A DNA stretch of 64,000 nucleotides from Streptomyces echinatus (lineage in GTDB: Bacteria; Actinomycetota; Actinomycetes; Streptomycetales; Streptomycetaceae). Made by a program: the position numbers and the translations under genes. The stretch is taken from assembly GCF_014203595.1 (NCBI RefSeq), contig NZ_JACHJK010000013.1, forward strand, positions 124,001-188,000, in the 5' to 3' direction. Below are positions 15,138-23,447 of this stretch, piece after piece. The number at the start of each line of letters is the position of its first letter. The first letter of the stretch is position 1. The notes under the pieces are model-generated. The model did not search any database, had not been told where the DNA came from, and saw nothing but the letters and a program-made list of their open reading frames with translations.

Positions 15138-15980
15138 ATGCCCGCTGCGGCCTCGCCGCTCACCGCCGCGTACGACCGCCTCCGCGCGGCCTTTCCGGGG
15201 CTCACCGTGACGGAGCTGGGCCCGGACGACCCGGCACCCCGGGGCGCGGGCTGGGTGGGCGCCGCCGGGCTCGCGGCGGGCGGCGCGGAGCTGGACGCCT
15301 TCCTGGCCTGGGACGAGGCGCAGGTGGTGCGGGACTACGGCCGGCCGGCCCGCCCGGACGTCGTCGCGAGCTTCGGCCTGCACCGCTACGCCTGGCCCGC
15401 CTGCCTGCTGATCACCGTCCCGTGGTTCCTGCACCGCCGCGTGCCCCGGTTGCCCGTGACGCACGTCTCCTACGACCGCACGGCCGGCCGGATGGCCGTG
15501 CGCCGGCCCCTCTCCGTCGCCTGCCTGCCGGGCGACCCCGCCGCCGCGCTGCCCGGCGCCGTCGTCGTACCGGACGAGGAGGCCCTGCGGGCCGAGGTGC
15601 GGGCGGCCGTGGCCGAGCACCTGGAGCCGCTGCTCGCGGCCTTCGGGCCCCGGATGCGGCGGCGCGGGCGAGCGCTGTGGGGCATGGCGACCGACGAGCT
15701 GGTCGAGGGGCTGTGGTACGTCGCCGGGATACTGGGCGAGCGGGAGGCGGCGCGGGCCGTGCGGGAGCTGGAGCTGCTGCTGCCGGGGGCGACCCTGCCG
15801 TACACCGGGTCCGCCGGGTTCCGGGTGCTGACGGGTCCGGACGGTTCGCCGCTGCCCACCCGGGACCGGGCGAGCTGCTGCATGTTCTACACCGTTCGCC
15901 CGGAGGACACCTGCGCGACGTGTCCCCGTACGTGCGACGGCGACCGGATCACCAAACTCGCTGCCGCTGCCGCCGCTTGA
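15138..15980 (+). CDS. FhuF-like siderophore-iron reductase (2Fe-2S)
   Basis: A 280-residue protein of the FhuF family. The diagnostic C-terminal cluster motif is CC-x10-C-x2-C at C247, C248, C259 and C262, which binds an unusual 2Fe-2S centre. The N-terminal part contains the family helix bundle (LITVPWFLHRRVPRLP). It reduces ferric iron in siderophore complexes in the cytoplasm so that iron is released. The iron box 50 bp upstream supports the assignment. No siderophore biosynthesis or uptake gene is nearby. Confidence 0.85.
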   Translation: MPAAASPLTAAYDRLRAAFPGLTVTELGPDDPAPRGAGWVGAAGLAAGGAELDAFLAWDEAQVVRDYGRPARPDVVASFGLHRYAWPACLLITVPWFLHRRVPRLPVTHVSYDRTAGRMAVRRPLSVACLPGDPAAALPGAVVVPDEEALRAEVRAAVAEHLEPLLAAFGPRMRRRGRALWGMATDELVEGLWYVAGILGEREAARAVRELELLLPGATLPYTGSAGFRVLTGPDGSPLPTRDRASCCMFYTVRPEDTCATCPRTCDGDRITKLAAAAAA

Positions 15981-16306
15981 GTGGTCGTCAGATGCGGACA
16001 ACGGCCGCCCGCACACCCGGAGTCCACTAGGATCACCGCCGCCGGACCGCCCGGCACGCACCGGCTCCCGAACAGGTGATTCACACCTTCCTCACGCGTC
16101 GCGGGAACTTTCCGCGGAACCACTCGTACGGGTAGTCTTATTCGAACTCAACTCCTGCCCCTCACGCGGCAGTTCGAGCAGAACGCCGTCCTGGGCATCC
16201 CTCTCCCCCTTCCTTGGCGGCCTCTTGCCCCGAAACCCCTTGAGGGCCGTCGGGAGTGGGCCACTATGGCGGGCGTTACGCCCTATCCCAATGCAAGGGA
16301 CCCCTG
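15981..16306. other. Intergenic region with a long-range inverted repeat
   Basis: This 326-bp gap lies upstream of the DUF2637 gene. TCGAACT (16142-16148) and AGTTCGA (16171-16177) are inverted and could pair around a C-rich loop; TAGTCT at 16134-16139 just before them resembles a -10 box. No coding sequence is convincing. It probably holds the promoter and 5' leader of the next gene. Confidence 0.4.
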
Positions 16307-17350
16307 ATGAGACTGACCGACATATCGCTGAACTGGCTGCTTCCGGGCGCCGTTCTGCTCCTGGGCGTGCTGGCGGCGGTGGCGGTGCTCGCGCGCGGCA
16401 AGCGATCCTCCGGGGAGAGCTCGGGCGCGGACGACTCGTGGGAGCGCAGCGAGGAGCGCCGCAGGCGCAAGGAGGCCATCTACGGCACGGCCTCCTATGT
16501 GCTCCTGTTCTGCTGTGCGGCGGTGGCGGCGGCCCTGTCCTTCCACGGCCTCGTCGGCTTCGGCGAACAGAACCTCGGGCTGACCGACGGCTGGCAGTAC
16601 CTGGTGCCGTTCGGCCTGGACGGCGCGGCGATGTTCTGCTCCGTCCTCGCGGTCCGCGAGGCCAGCCACGGTGACGCGGCCCTCGGCTCCCGGATACTCG
16701 TGTGGCTGTTCGCCGCCGCGGCGGCCTGGTTCAACTGGGTGCACGCGCCCCGTGGCGTGGGTCACGCCGGCGCCCCGCAGTTCTTCTCCGGGATGTCGCT
16801 GTCGGCGGCCGTACTGTTCGACCGGGCGCTGAAGCAGACCCGCCGGGCCGCGCTGCGCGAGCAGGGCCTGGTGCCCCGGCCGCTGCCGCAGATCAGGATC
16901 GTCCGCTGGGTGCGGGCGCCCCGCGAGACCTACCGTGCCTGGTCGCTGATGCTCCTGGAGGGCGTGCGCAGCCTCGACGAGGCGGTCGAGGAGGTCCGCG
17001 AGGACAAGCGGCAGAAGGACGAGACCCGGCAGCGCCGGCGCGACCAGCAGCGCGTCGAGCGGGCCCAGCTCAAGGCGATCAGCCGGGGCCACCGCGGCTT
17101 CGCCGGCCGGGGCGGGGGACGACAGGTCGAGGTGCAGGCGGTGGAGCGCGGCCCCGCCCCGGCAACCGCGGAGCCTGCCATATCCACCGCGGAGCAGCTG
17201 CCCGTCCGCTCTCGGCCCTCCCTTCAGCCGGTCCGCGGCAAGACTGAGCCGGTGACCGTCGACCTCACCTCCGAGGACGACACCATGGCCCTGCCGCGCC
17301 TGGACTCCCTGGAGCGCAAGCTCAAGGACCTGGAGCAGCAGTTCGGCTGA
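16307..17350 (+). CDS. DUF2637 membrane protein (SpdB-like)
   Basis: A 347-residue protein with four hydrophobic segments in the first 180 residues (one at about 10-28, then three within 65-180) and a charged cytoplasmic C-terminal half. LTDGWQYLVPFGLDGAAMFC and HAGAPQFFSGMSLSAAVLFD are typical DUF2637 segments. Related proteins include plasmid-spread SpdB proteins, but a chromosomal role is unknown. The stretch around RQKDETRQRRRDQQRVERAQ is strongly charged and helical, and the last 20 residues may form a short coiled coil. AAGGGA precedes the ATG. Confidence 0.8.
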   Translation: MRLTDISLNWLLPGAVLLLGVLAAVAVLARGKRSSGESSGADDSWERSEERRRRKEAIYGTASYVLLFCCAAVAAALSFHGLVGFGEQNLGLTDGWQYLVPFGLDGAAMFCSVLAVREASHGDAALGSRILVWLFAAAAAWFNWVHAPRGVGHAGAPQFFSGMSLSAAVLFDRALKQTRRAALREQGLVPRPLPQIRIVRWVRAPRETYRAWSLMLLEGVRSLDEAVEEVREDKRQKDETRQRRRDQQRVERAQLKAISRGHRGFAGRGGGRQVEVQAVERGPAPATAEPAISTAEQLPVRSRPSLQPVRGKTEPVTVDLTSEDDTMALPRLDSLERKLKDLEQQFG

Positions 17351-17374
17351 CCGTCCGCCCGCGGTACGAAGGCG

Positions 17375-17415
17375 ACGGGACGGGGCGTGACCGGTGCGGT
17401 CACGCCCCGTCCCGT
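17375..17415. terminator. Bidirectional terminator hairpin
   Basis: A perfect 18-bp stem (17375-17392 with 17398-17415; ACGGGACGGGGCGTGACC pairs with its complement) closes a 5-nt GGTGC loop. It lies 24 bp after the DUF2637 stop and 8 bp from the end of the convergent ATPase gene, so it can end both transcripts. As usual in Streptomyces there is no U tract. Confidence 0.85.
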
Positions 17416-17422
17416 ACCTGGC

Positions 17423-17896
17423 TCATGCCGCCTCGGCGCCCAGTTCGAACCACACCGACTTGCCCACCCCGTGCGTCCGCACGCCCCAGGAGTCGGCCAG
17501 GGACTGCACCAGCAGCAGGCCCCGGCCGTGGGTGTCGTCGTCCGTGTCCGGGACGTGCACCTCGGGTCTGCGGGCCACGAAGTCCCGTACCTCAACGCGC
17601 AGTCCGCCGGGTTCCACCACGGCCGTGAGGACGGCGTCGTCGTCGGTGTGCACGAGCGCGTTGGTGACGAGTTCACTGGTGAGCAGTTCGGCGATCTCCG
17701 AGCGGCCCGGTTTGCCCCAGTGCCGCAGCAGTTCGCGCAACGCCCGGCGGGCCTCCGGCACCGCCTTGAGGTCGGCCCGGCCCAGACTGCGCCGGAGCCC
17801 CTGCGCGTGTTCCGTGATGGTGTCGCTCTCTTCCCCCGTTGCTGCCGAGAAGGCCCCTACGGTCAAGGGACCGCCCCCTCGTGCCTGCCTCTTCAT
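17423..17896 (-). CDS. RsbW-like ATP-binding protein (HATPase_c_2)
   Basis: A 157-residue GHKL-ATPase protein of the anti-sigma/serine-kinase type. The N box is LLTSELVTNALVHTDDD, and the G1/G2 region is HGRGLLLVQSLADSWGV. Streptomyces has dozens of these single-domain proteins, which may phosphorylate or bind anti-anti-sigma partners; no partner gene lies next to it. The ATG at 17896 is chosen from a longer open frame because the upstream part is not protein-like. Confidence 0.82.
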   Translation of the reverse strand: MKRQARGGGPLTVGAFSAATGEESDTITEHAQGLRRSLGRADLKAVPEARRALRELLRHWGKPGRSEIAELLTSELVTNALVHTDDDAVLTAVVEPGGLRVEVRDFVARRPEVHVPDTDDDTHGRGLLLVQSLADSWGVRTHGVGKSVWFELGAEAA

Positions 17897-18189
17897 GACC
17901 CCCGCCCGCACGCCGCCGGTCCTTGCCCCTCCTGGTCGAACACGTTCACGGGGGGATGCTTGCCCAGCGGGCTCGCGGGCAGTCCTGCCGTATGCCCGAT
18001 GCCCGGTGGTTCGGCCATATCCGTACCCCGCCCCGGCGGGCCGCCGCGGCGGGGTCGCACCGCGCCTCCGGCACCCCGGACGCCGCTGGACGCCACGGAC
18101 GCCCCGCAGTGGCGGCCGGGCCCCTTCCGGCACCGGCGGTCGGCCCACCGTCACGCCCCGTGAAACTGGCCGAAATCCGCCCCTCCGCT

Positions 18190-19932
18190 CTACGGTCGCG
18201 GCACGTTGCGCAGGTTCGAGCGGGCCAGCTGCAGCATCCGGCCGACCCCGCCGTCCAGCACGATCTTGGAGGCCGACAGGGCGAACCCGGTGACCATCTC
18301 GGCGCTGATCTTCGGCGGGATGGACAGGGCGTTGGGGTCGGTGACGATGTCCACCAGGGCGGGCCCCTTGTGCCTGAAGGCCTCCTTGAGCGCCCCGGCG
18401 AGCTGTTTGGGCTTCTCCACCCGCACACCGTGGGCGCCGCAGGCCCGGGCGACGGCGGCGAAGTCGGGGTTGGTGTTGGCGGTGCCGTACGAGGGCAGGC
18501 CCGCGACCAGCATCTCCAGCTCGACCATACTGAGGGAGGAGTTGTTGAACAGCACCACCTTGACCGGCAGGTCGTACTGCACGAGTGTCAGGAAGTCGCC
18601 CATCAGCATGGCGAATCCGCCGTCCCCGGACATGGAGACCACCTGCCGGCGCCGGTCGGTGAACTGGGCGCCGATCGCCATCGGCAGCGCGTTCGCCATC
18701 GACCCGTGCGAGAACGAACCGATGATCCGGCGGCGGCCGTTGGGCGAGATGTAGCGCGCGGCCCACACGTTGCACATACCGGTGTCCACGGTGAACACGG
18801 CGTCGTCGGCGGCCACTTCGTCCAGGACGGCGGCCACGTACTCGGGATGGATCGGAATGTGCTTGTCGACCTTGCGGGTGTACGCCTTGACCACGCCCTC
18901 CAGCGCGTCGGCGTGCTTCTTCAGCATCCGGTCGAGGAATCGCCGGCTGGTCTTCTCCTTCACCCGCGGGATCAGGCAGCGCAGCGTCTCGCGCACGTCG
19001 CCCCACACCGCGAGGTCGAGCCGGGAGCGGCGGCCGAGCACCTCGGGCCGCACGTCGACCTGGGCGATCTGCACGTCGTCCGGCAGGAAGGCGTTGTACG
19101 GGAAGTCGGTGCCGAGCAGGATCAGCAGATCGCACTCGTGGGTGGCCTCGTAGGCGGCGCCGTAGCCGAGCAGCCCGCTCATACCGACATCGAACTCGTT
19201 GTCGTACTGGATGAACTCCTTGCCGCGCAGGGCATGGCCCACCGGTGACTTGATCTTGCCCGCGAACTCCATCACCTCGGCGTGCGCGCCGGCCGTTCCG
19301 CTGCCGCAGAACAGGGTGACCTTGCCGGCCCCGTTGATCATCTCCACCAGCCGGTCGATCTCGGCGTCACCGGGCCGCACGGTGGGCCGGGAGGTGACGA
19401 GCGCGCTCTGCGGGGCCTTCTCCGGGGCGGGCTCGGCTGCGATGTCCCCGGGCAGGGAGACCACGCTCACCCCGCGCTGCCCGACCGCGTGCTGGATGGC
19501 GGTCTGCAGCAGCCGGGGCATCTGCTTCGGGCTGGAGATGAGCTCGCTGTAGTGGCTGCACTCCTGGAACAGCCGGTCCGGGTGGGTCTCCTGGAAGTAG
19601 CCGAGGCCGATCTCGCTGGACGGGATCTGCGAGGCGAGCGCGAGCACCGGGGCCATGGAGCGGTGGGCGTCGTAGAGGCCGTTGATCAGGTGCAGGTTGC
19701 CGGGACCGCAGGAGCCGGCGCAGGCCGCCAGGCTCCCGGTGATCTGGGCCTCGGCGCCGGCCGCGAAGGCGGCGGTCTCCTCGTGGCGGACGTGGATCCA
19801 GTCGATGGCCGGGTTACGGCGGACGGCGTCCACGACCGGGTTGAGGCTGTCGCCGACGACACCGTAGAGGCGGCGGACCCCGGCGCGGACGAGGATGTCG
19901 ACGAACTGCTCGGCTACGTTCTGTTTTGCCAT
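18190..19932 (-). CDS. poxB: Pyruvate dehydrogenase (quinone), PoxB type
   Basis: A 580-residue thiamine-diphosphate enzyme. The N-terminal PYR domain (LYGVVGDSLNPVVDAV, HEETAAFAAGAEA with the catalytic Glu), the central FAD/transhydrogenase-like domain and the C-terminal PP domain (SGDGGFAMLMGDFLTLVQ, then NN at the Mg site) are all complete. It oxidises pyruvate to acetate and CO2 and feeds electrons to menaquinone at the membrane. The C-terminal LQLARSNLRNVPRP is basic and could peripherally bind lipid as in E. coli PoxB. It is monocistronic as far as can be seen. Confidence 0.92.
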   Translation of the reverse strand: MAKQNVAEQFVDILVRAGVRRLYGVVGDSLNPVVDAVRRNPAIDWIHVRHEETAAFAAGAEAQITGSLAACAGSCGPGNLHLINGLYDAHRSMAPVLALASQIPSSEIGLGYFQETHPDRLFQECSHYSELISSPKQMPRLLQTAIQHAVGQRGVSVVSLPGDIAAEPAPEKAPQSALVTSRPTVRPGDAEIDRLVEMINGAGKVTLFCGSGTAGAHAEVMEFAGKIKSPVGHALRGKEFIQYDNEFDVGMSGLLGYGAAYEATHECDLLILLGTDFPYNAFLPDDVQIAQVDVRPEVLGRRSRLDLAVWGDVRETLRCLIPRVKEKTSRRFLDRMLKKHADALEGVVKAYTRKVDKHIPIHPEYVAAVLDEVAADDAVFTVDTGMCNVWAARYISPNGRRRIIGSFSHGSMANALPMAIGAQFTDRRRQVVSMSGDGGFAMLMGDFLTLVQYDLPVKVVLFNNSSLSMVELEMLVAGLPSYGTANTNPDFAAVARACGAHGVRVEKPKQLAGALKEAFRHKGPALVDIVTDPNALSIPPKISAEMVTGFALSASKIVLDGGVGRMLQLARSNLRNVPRP

Positions 19933-19959
19933 ACACCCATACAGTCACAGGGGCCGCCG

Positions 19960-21921
19960 TCACGCCTCCCACACGGCCGCCGCCGTACGGTCGTCGGCGT
20001 AGCCCTTCACCCGCACCTGGGTGTCGGCGAGGAACCCGGCGAGGCCGGGCGGGGTACGGCCGGACCAGCGTCGGGCCAGGTAGGCGCAGAGGGCGGGCTC
20101 ACCGCGCAGCGGGTCGGCCAGGCCTGCCGTGCACATCACCAGGGCGTCACCCGGCCGGGCTACCGAGGCGCGGAACCGGAACGGCTCACGGGGCGGATCC
20201 GGCTCCGAGTCCGGGGCGGGCTCGAAGGGACTCGGCGGGGCCGGGATGCCGAGGTCCGCCGTCAGCCGGTCGCCCTCGGCGGTCCGATCGGCCGGGGAGC
20301 CGGGGTCGTCGATGAGGGCGCCGCCGCCGTCGGACGACGGGTACGGCTCCATGTCCTGCCAGGCGCCGTCCCGCAGCCGGAACAGCCCGCCGTCGCCCAC
20401 GCCGAAGAACACCCGCGTACGGCAGTCCGGGTCGGCGGGCAGCAGCAGACAGCGCAGGCTCGCCGTGTAGCCCTCGGCGGCGACGCCCTGTTCGGCGGCG
20501 CTCGCCCGGAGCCTGCCGAGGCTGCGGTCGGTCAGGCGGTGCAGGCCCGATTTCAGGTCGCCGCGCCGGGCCGCCCGGATGTCCGCCACCAGCCGCTGAT
20601 GGCTGCGGCCGACCGCCCGCGCGATCCAGCGGCACGCCTCGGCGGCCGCCAGGTGCGCGCCCGGGGCGCCGCGCGTCCCCGTCGCCATGGCGACCAGCAC
20701 CAGCGCCTGCTCCCCCGACCCGAACCGCGCGGTGAGCAGCGAGTCCCGGCGCGGCTCACCCCGGTAGCGGGCCGAGTCCCCGCGCAGCGACAGGGCCCGC
20801 AGCGTGCACGCCCCGTACCGGGCGCCGTCCAGGACGGTGTCCGGGACCAGCTCACCGAGCCCGTCCGGATCGGCGAGCGGGAGGGCGGTGGGCTCGGGGT
20901 CGTAGGTGGGGGGCCCGGAACCGAGGTAGTCGACGGCACCGGAGGAGGCGGCGGGCGCGGCGGTCTCCCGGGAGGCGTACCGGCCGGGCACGGGGGGCTC
21001 GGCGGCCTCGACAGGCACCGCGGGGGCCGGAGACACCAGGGCTGCCGGGTCCTCCGGCGGCTGCCCGGGCGACACGGCCCGCCCGGGCGCAAGGGCCTCG
21101 TCGGGAGAAGCGGGCTCGGCGGGCGAAAGCGGCTGGGCCGGCGGGGCGAACGCGGCCGGGGGATCGAACTCGGCCGGGAGATCGAACTCGGTCGCGGAAT
21201 CGGACTCGGCCTGCCAAGGGAAAGCGGCGGGCAGCGGCGGCTCGGCCGGCGAGGCGAACGCGGCCAGGGGATCGAACTCGGCCCGCGAAGGGAATGCGGC
21301 GGGCGGCGGCGGCTCGGCCGGCGGGGCCGGATCGGTCGCGGGATCGAGCTCGGCCGGGAGATCGAACTCGGGCGCGGAATCGGACTCGGCCTGCCAAGGG
21401 AAAGCGGCGGGCAGCGGCGGCTCGGCCGGCGGGGCCGGATCGGCCGGGGGATCAAACTCGGCCCGCGAAGGGAATGCGGCGGGCGGCGGCGGCTCGGCCG
21501 GCGGGGCCGGATCGGCCGGGAGATCGAACTCGGCCCGCGAAGGGAAAGCGGCGGGCGGCGGCGGCTCGGACGTCCGTTGCGTCGGGACCGCCGCTCTCGG
21601 AGGCGCCGGCCCGGCGGACACCGGCTTCGGGGGCTCCTGTTGCGCGCCCACCCCTTCCGGGGGCGGTTCGGCGGCCGTCCGTTCCGGGAGCGGTACGGCG
21701 GCTTCCCGTTCCGTGCGCGGCTCGCCGGCGGCCCCCCGTTGCGGGGGCCTCGGCCGAAGGCTTTCCGTCGGCCGTCCCGCCACGGCGTTCCGCGCCGAGG
21801 CGAACCGGTCGTCCAGGGAATCGGGCGCCGCCGTGGGACCCGTGTCCTGGGTGGAGTCGTCGTACAACTGCCCCCACCACTCGTCCTCATGACGGGCGGG
21901 TCTTCCCCCCTGCTGGCTCAT
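19960..21921 (-). CDS. PP2C-family phosphatase with long repetitive proline-rich N-terminus
   Basis: A 653-residue protein. The C-terminal 320 residues form a PP2C-like catalytic fold (ALVLVAMATGTRGAPGAHLA, FFGVGDGGLFRLRDGAW, DALVMCTAGLADPLRG), although classic metal Asp motifs (DGMGG) are degenerate, so activity is uncertain. Residues about 120-263 are five imperfect repeats of 24 or 36 residues that begin PP(P/L)PAAFP and end PAPPAE or similar. No membrane segment is obvious. MSQQ at 21921 is chosen over an earlier ATG. Such proteins may take part in Ser/Thr-kinase signalling. Confidence 0.78.
   Translation of the reverse strand: MSQQGGRPARHEDEWWGQLYDDSTQDTGPTAAPDSLDDRFASARNAVAGRPTESLRPRPPQRGAAGEPRTEREAAVPLPERTAAEPPPEGVGAQQEPPKPVSAGPAPPRAAVPTQRTSEPPPPAAFPSRAEFDLPADPAPPAEPPPPAAFPSRAEFDPPADPAPPAEPPLPAAFPWQAESDSAPEFDLPAELDPATDPAPPAEPPPPAAFPSRAEFDPLAAFASPAEPPLPAAFPWQAESDSATEFDLPAEFDPPAAFAPPAQPLSPAEPASPDEALAPGRAVSPGQPPEDPAALVSPAPAVPVEAAEPPVPGRYASRETAAPAASSGAVDYLGSGPPTYDPEPTALPLADPDGLGELVPDTVLDGARYGACTLRALSLRGDSARYRGEPRRDSLLTARFGSGEQALVLVAMATGTRGAPGAHLAAAEACRWIARAVGRSHQRLVADIRAARRGDLKSGLHRLTDRSLGRLRASAAEQGVAAEGYTASLRCLLLPADPDCRTRVFFGVGDGGLFRLRDGAWQDMEPYPSSDGGGALIDDPGSPADRTAEGDRLTADLGIPAPPSPFEPAPDSEPDPPREPFRFRASVARPGDALVMCTAGLADPLRGEPALCAYLARRWSGRTPPGLAGFLADTQVRVKGYADDRTAAAVWEA
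21133..21564 (-). repeat. In-frame coding repeats in the phosphatase gene
   Basis: Five units of 72 or 108 bp encode the Pro/Ala-rich linker (residues about 120-263). Two longer units share a 12-residue insertion containing WQAESDSA. All unit lengths are multiples of three, so copy-number change would not break the gene. Confidence 0.75.
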
Positions 21922-22386
21922 GCCCCTGATTGTCCACCGCACGGGCCGGATGAAAACGGGGCATCGGGAAAATCAGGTACATCGAGCCCGCCGCACGGCG
22001 TGTCGAGTGAAGGCTCGAACGACCGTACGGGGAACGGTGATTGGCCGCCGGGCGGCCCCACCCCCCACGGGAGGACCGCCCGGCGACGTGTGGAGTGGCC
22101 CGGCCCCGAATCCCCTTCATGTGCGCGCACACGTCCGGGCCCGGGCCACGGCATTCGGCGACCGGTCCGTGCCGGGCCGGCACCGGTCGTACGGCCGGCT
22201 CGTGGCCGTGTTTCCCAGGACGCGGCCGTCAATCATGTGAACGGCCCTGCGTCTTGCGGTGCCAGCCACCTTGGCAGACACGCCACCGGTACGGCGATGA
22301 TGTTGACGGCGGGTTTGCGCCGTGGCCGCTTTCCGCCACGTCGCACCGCTTCCGGTTGGCTTGTTCGCGGGGAGGGACACGGGGCG
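21922..22386. other. Divergent intergenic region
   Basis: This 465-bp gap separates the phosphatase (minus) from the TrmB/LuxR-like gene (plus) and must hold both promoters. TTGACG at about 22307 is a possible -35 for the plus gene, but no matched -10 is clear. No coding sequence or strong dyad was found. Confidence 0.4.
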
Positions 22387-23376
22387 ATGCTGGCAGCGAT
22401 AGGGCTGGACGAGACGCACGAGGCGGCGTACCGGGCGCTGGTGTCCGTGGGCGCGGCCGACGTGGCCGATCTGGCGCGGCGCCTGACGCTGGCCGAGCGG
22501 GACGCCGAGCGTGCCCTGCGCCGGCTGGAGCGGCAGGGGCTGGCGGCCCAGTCCTCGGCGCGGCCGGGCCGCTGGGTGGCGGCGCCGCCCGGAGTGGCGC
22601 TGGGCGCCCTGCTCACCCAGCAGCGGCACGAACTGGAGAAGGCGGAACTGGCGGCGGCGCTGCTGGCGGAGGAGTACCGGGCGGCGGCGGCCGAACCGGC
22701 GGTGCACGACCTGGTGGAGGTGGTGACCGGTGCCCCGGCGGTCGCCCAGCGCTTCCTCCAGCTCCAACTGGGCGCGGCCGACGAGGTGTGCGCGCTGGTG
22801 ACCGGCAACCCGATGGTCGTGTCCGGCATGGAGAACGAGGCGGAGGAGCAGGCGGCGGGGCGCGGGGTGCGCTACCGGGTGGTGGTGGAGCGCGCGGTGC
22901 TGGACCTGCCGCACGGGCTGACCGAGCTGACGGCGGCGCTCGGCCGGGACGAGCGGGTGCGGGTGGTGGACCGGGTGCCGACGAAGCTGGTGGTGGCCGA
23001 CCGCGCGCTGGCGATGGTGCCGCTGACCGCGAAGAGCGCGGAACCGGCCGCGCTCGTGGTGCACGCCAGCGGGCTGCTGGAGCTGCTCGCCGAGCTGTTC
23101 GAGTCGGTGTGGCGGGAGGCGCTGCCGCTGCGGCTGGGCGCCTCGGGGGTGACCGAGGATCAGCCGGACGGCCCGGACGCCACCGATCTGGAGGTGCTCT
23201 CGCTGCTGCTGGCGGGGCTGACCGACGCGAGCGTGGCCAAACAGCTCGACGTGGGCCTGCGGACCGTGCAGCGCCGGGTGCGGCGGCTGATGGAGCTGGC
23301 CGGGGTGACGACCCGGATGCAGCTGGGCTGGCACGCCTGGGAGCGGGGCTGGGTGACCCGGGAGAACCCGCACTGA
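22387..23376 (+). CDS. TrmB-type N-terminal plus LuxR-type C-terminal transcriptional regulator
   Basis: A 329-residue regulator common in Streptomyces. Residues 1-60 form a TrmB-like winged helix (MLAAIGLDETHEAAYRALVS), the middle is a phospholipase-D-like ligand domain, and the C-terminus is a LuxR helix-turn-helix (LEVLSLLLAGLTDASVAKQL then VGLRTVQRRVRRLMELAGV). The effector is unknown. GGGGAGGG lies about 12 nt upstream of the ATG, which is somewhat distant. It diverges from the phosphatase. Confidence 0.85.
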   Translation: MLAAIGLDETHEAAYRALVSVGAADVADLARRLTLAERDAERALRRLERQGLAAQSSARPGRWVAAPPGVALGALLTQQRHELEKAELAAALLAEEYRAAAAEPAVHDLVEVVTGAPAVAQRFLQLQLGAADEVCALVTGNPMVVSGMENEAEEQAAGRGVRYRVVVERAVLDLPHGLTELTAALGRDERVRVVDRVPTKLVVADRALAMVPLTAKSAEPAALVVHASGLLELLAELFESVWREALPLRLGASGVTEDQPDGPDATDLEVLSLLLAGLTDASVAKQLDVGLRTVQRRVRRLMELAGVTTRMQLGWHAWERGWVTRENPH

Positions 23377-23447
23377 CCTGCGCATACGCGGGTACGCCGA
23401 CAGAGCGGGTCGGCCTGCCGGGCGGGGCGGGCCGGACGGACGGTGGG

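Noticed and set aside
19282..23376. 1364-codon open frame on the plus strand
   Set aside because: Most of it is antisense to poxB and the PP2C gene and reads as low-complexity His/Arg/Gly protein. Only its last 330 codons (from 22387) are a real regulator gene.
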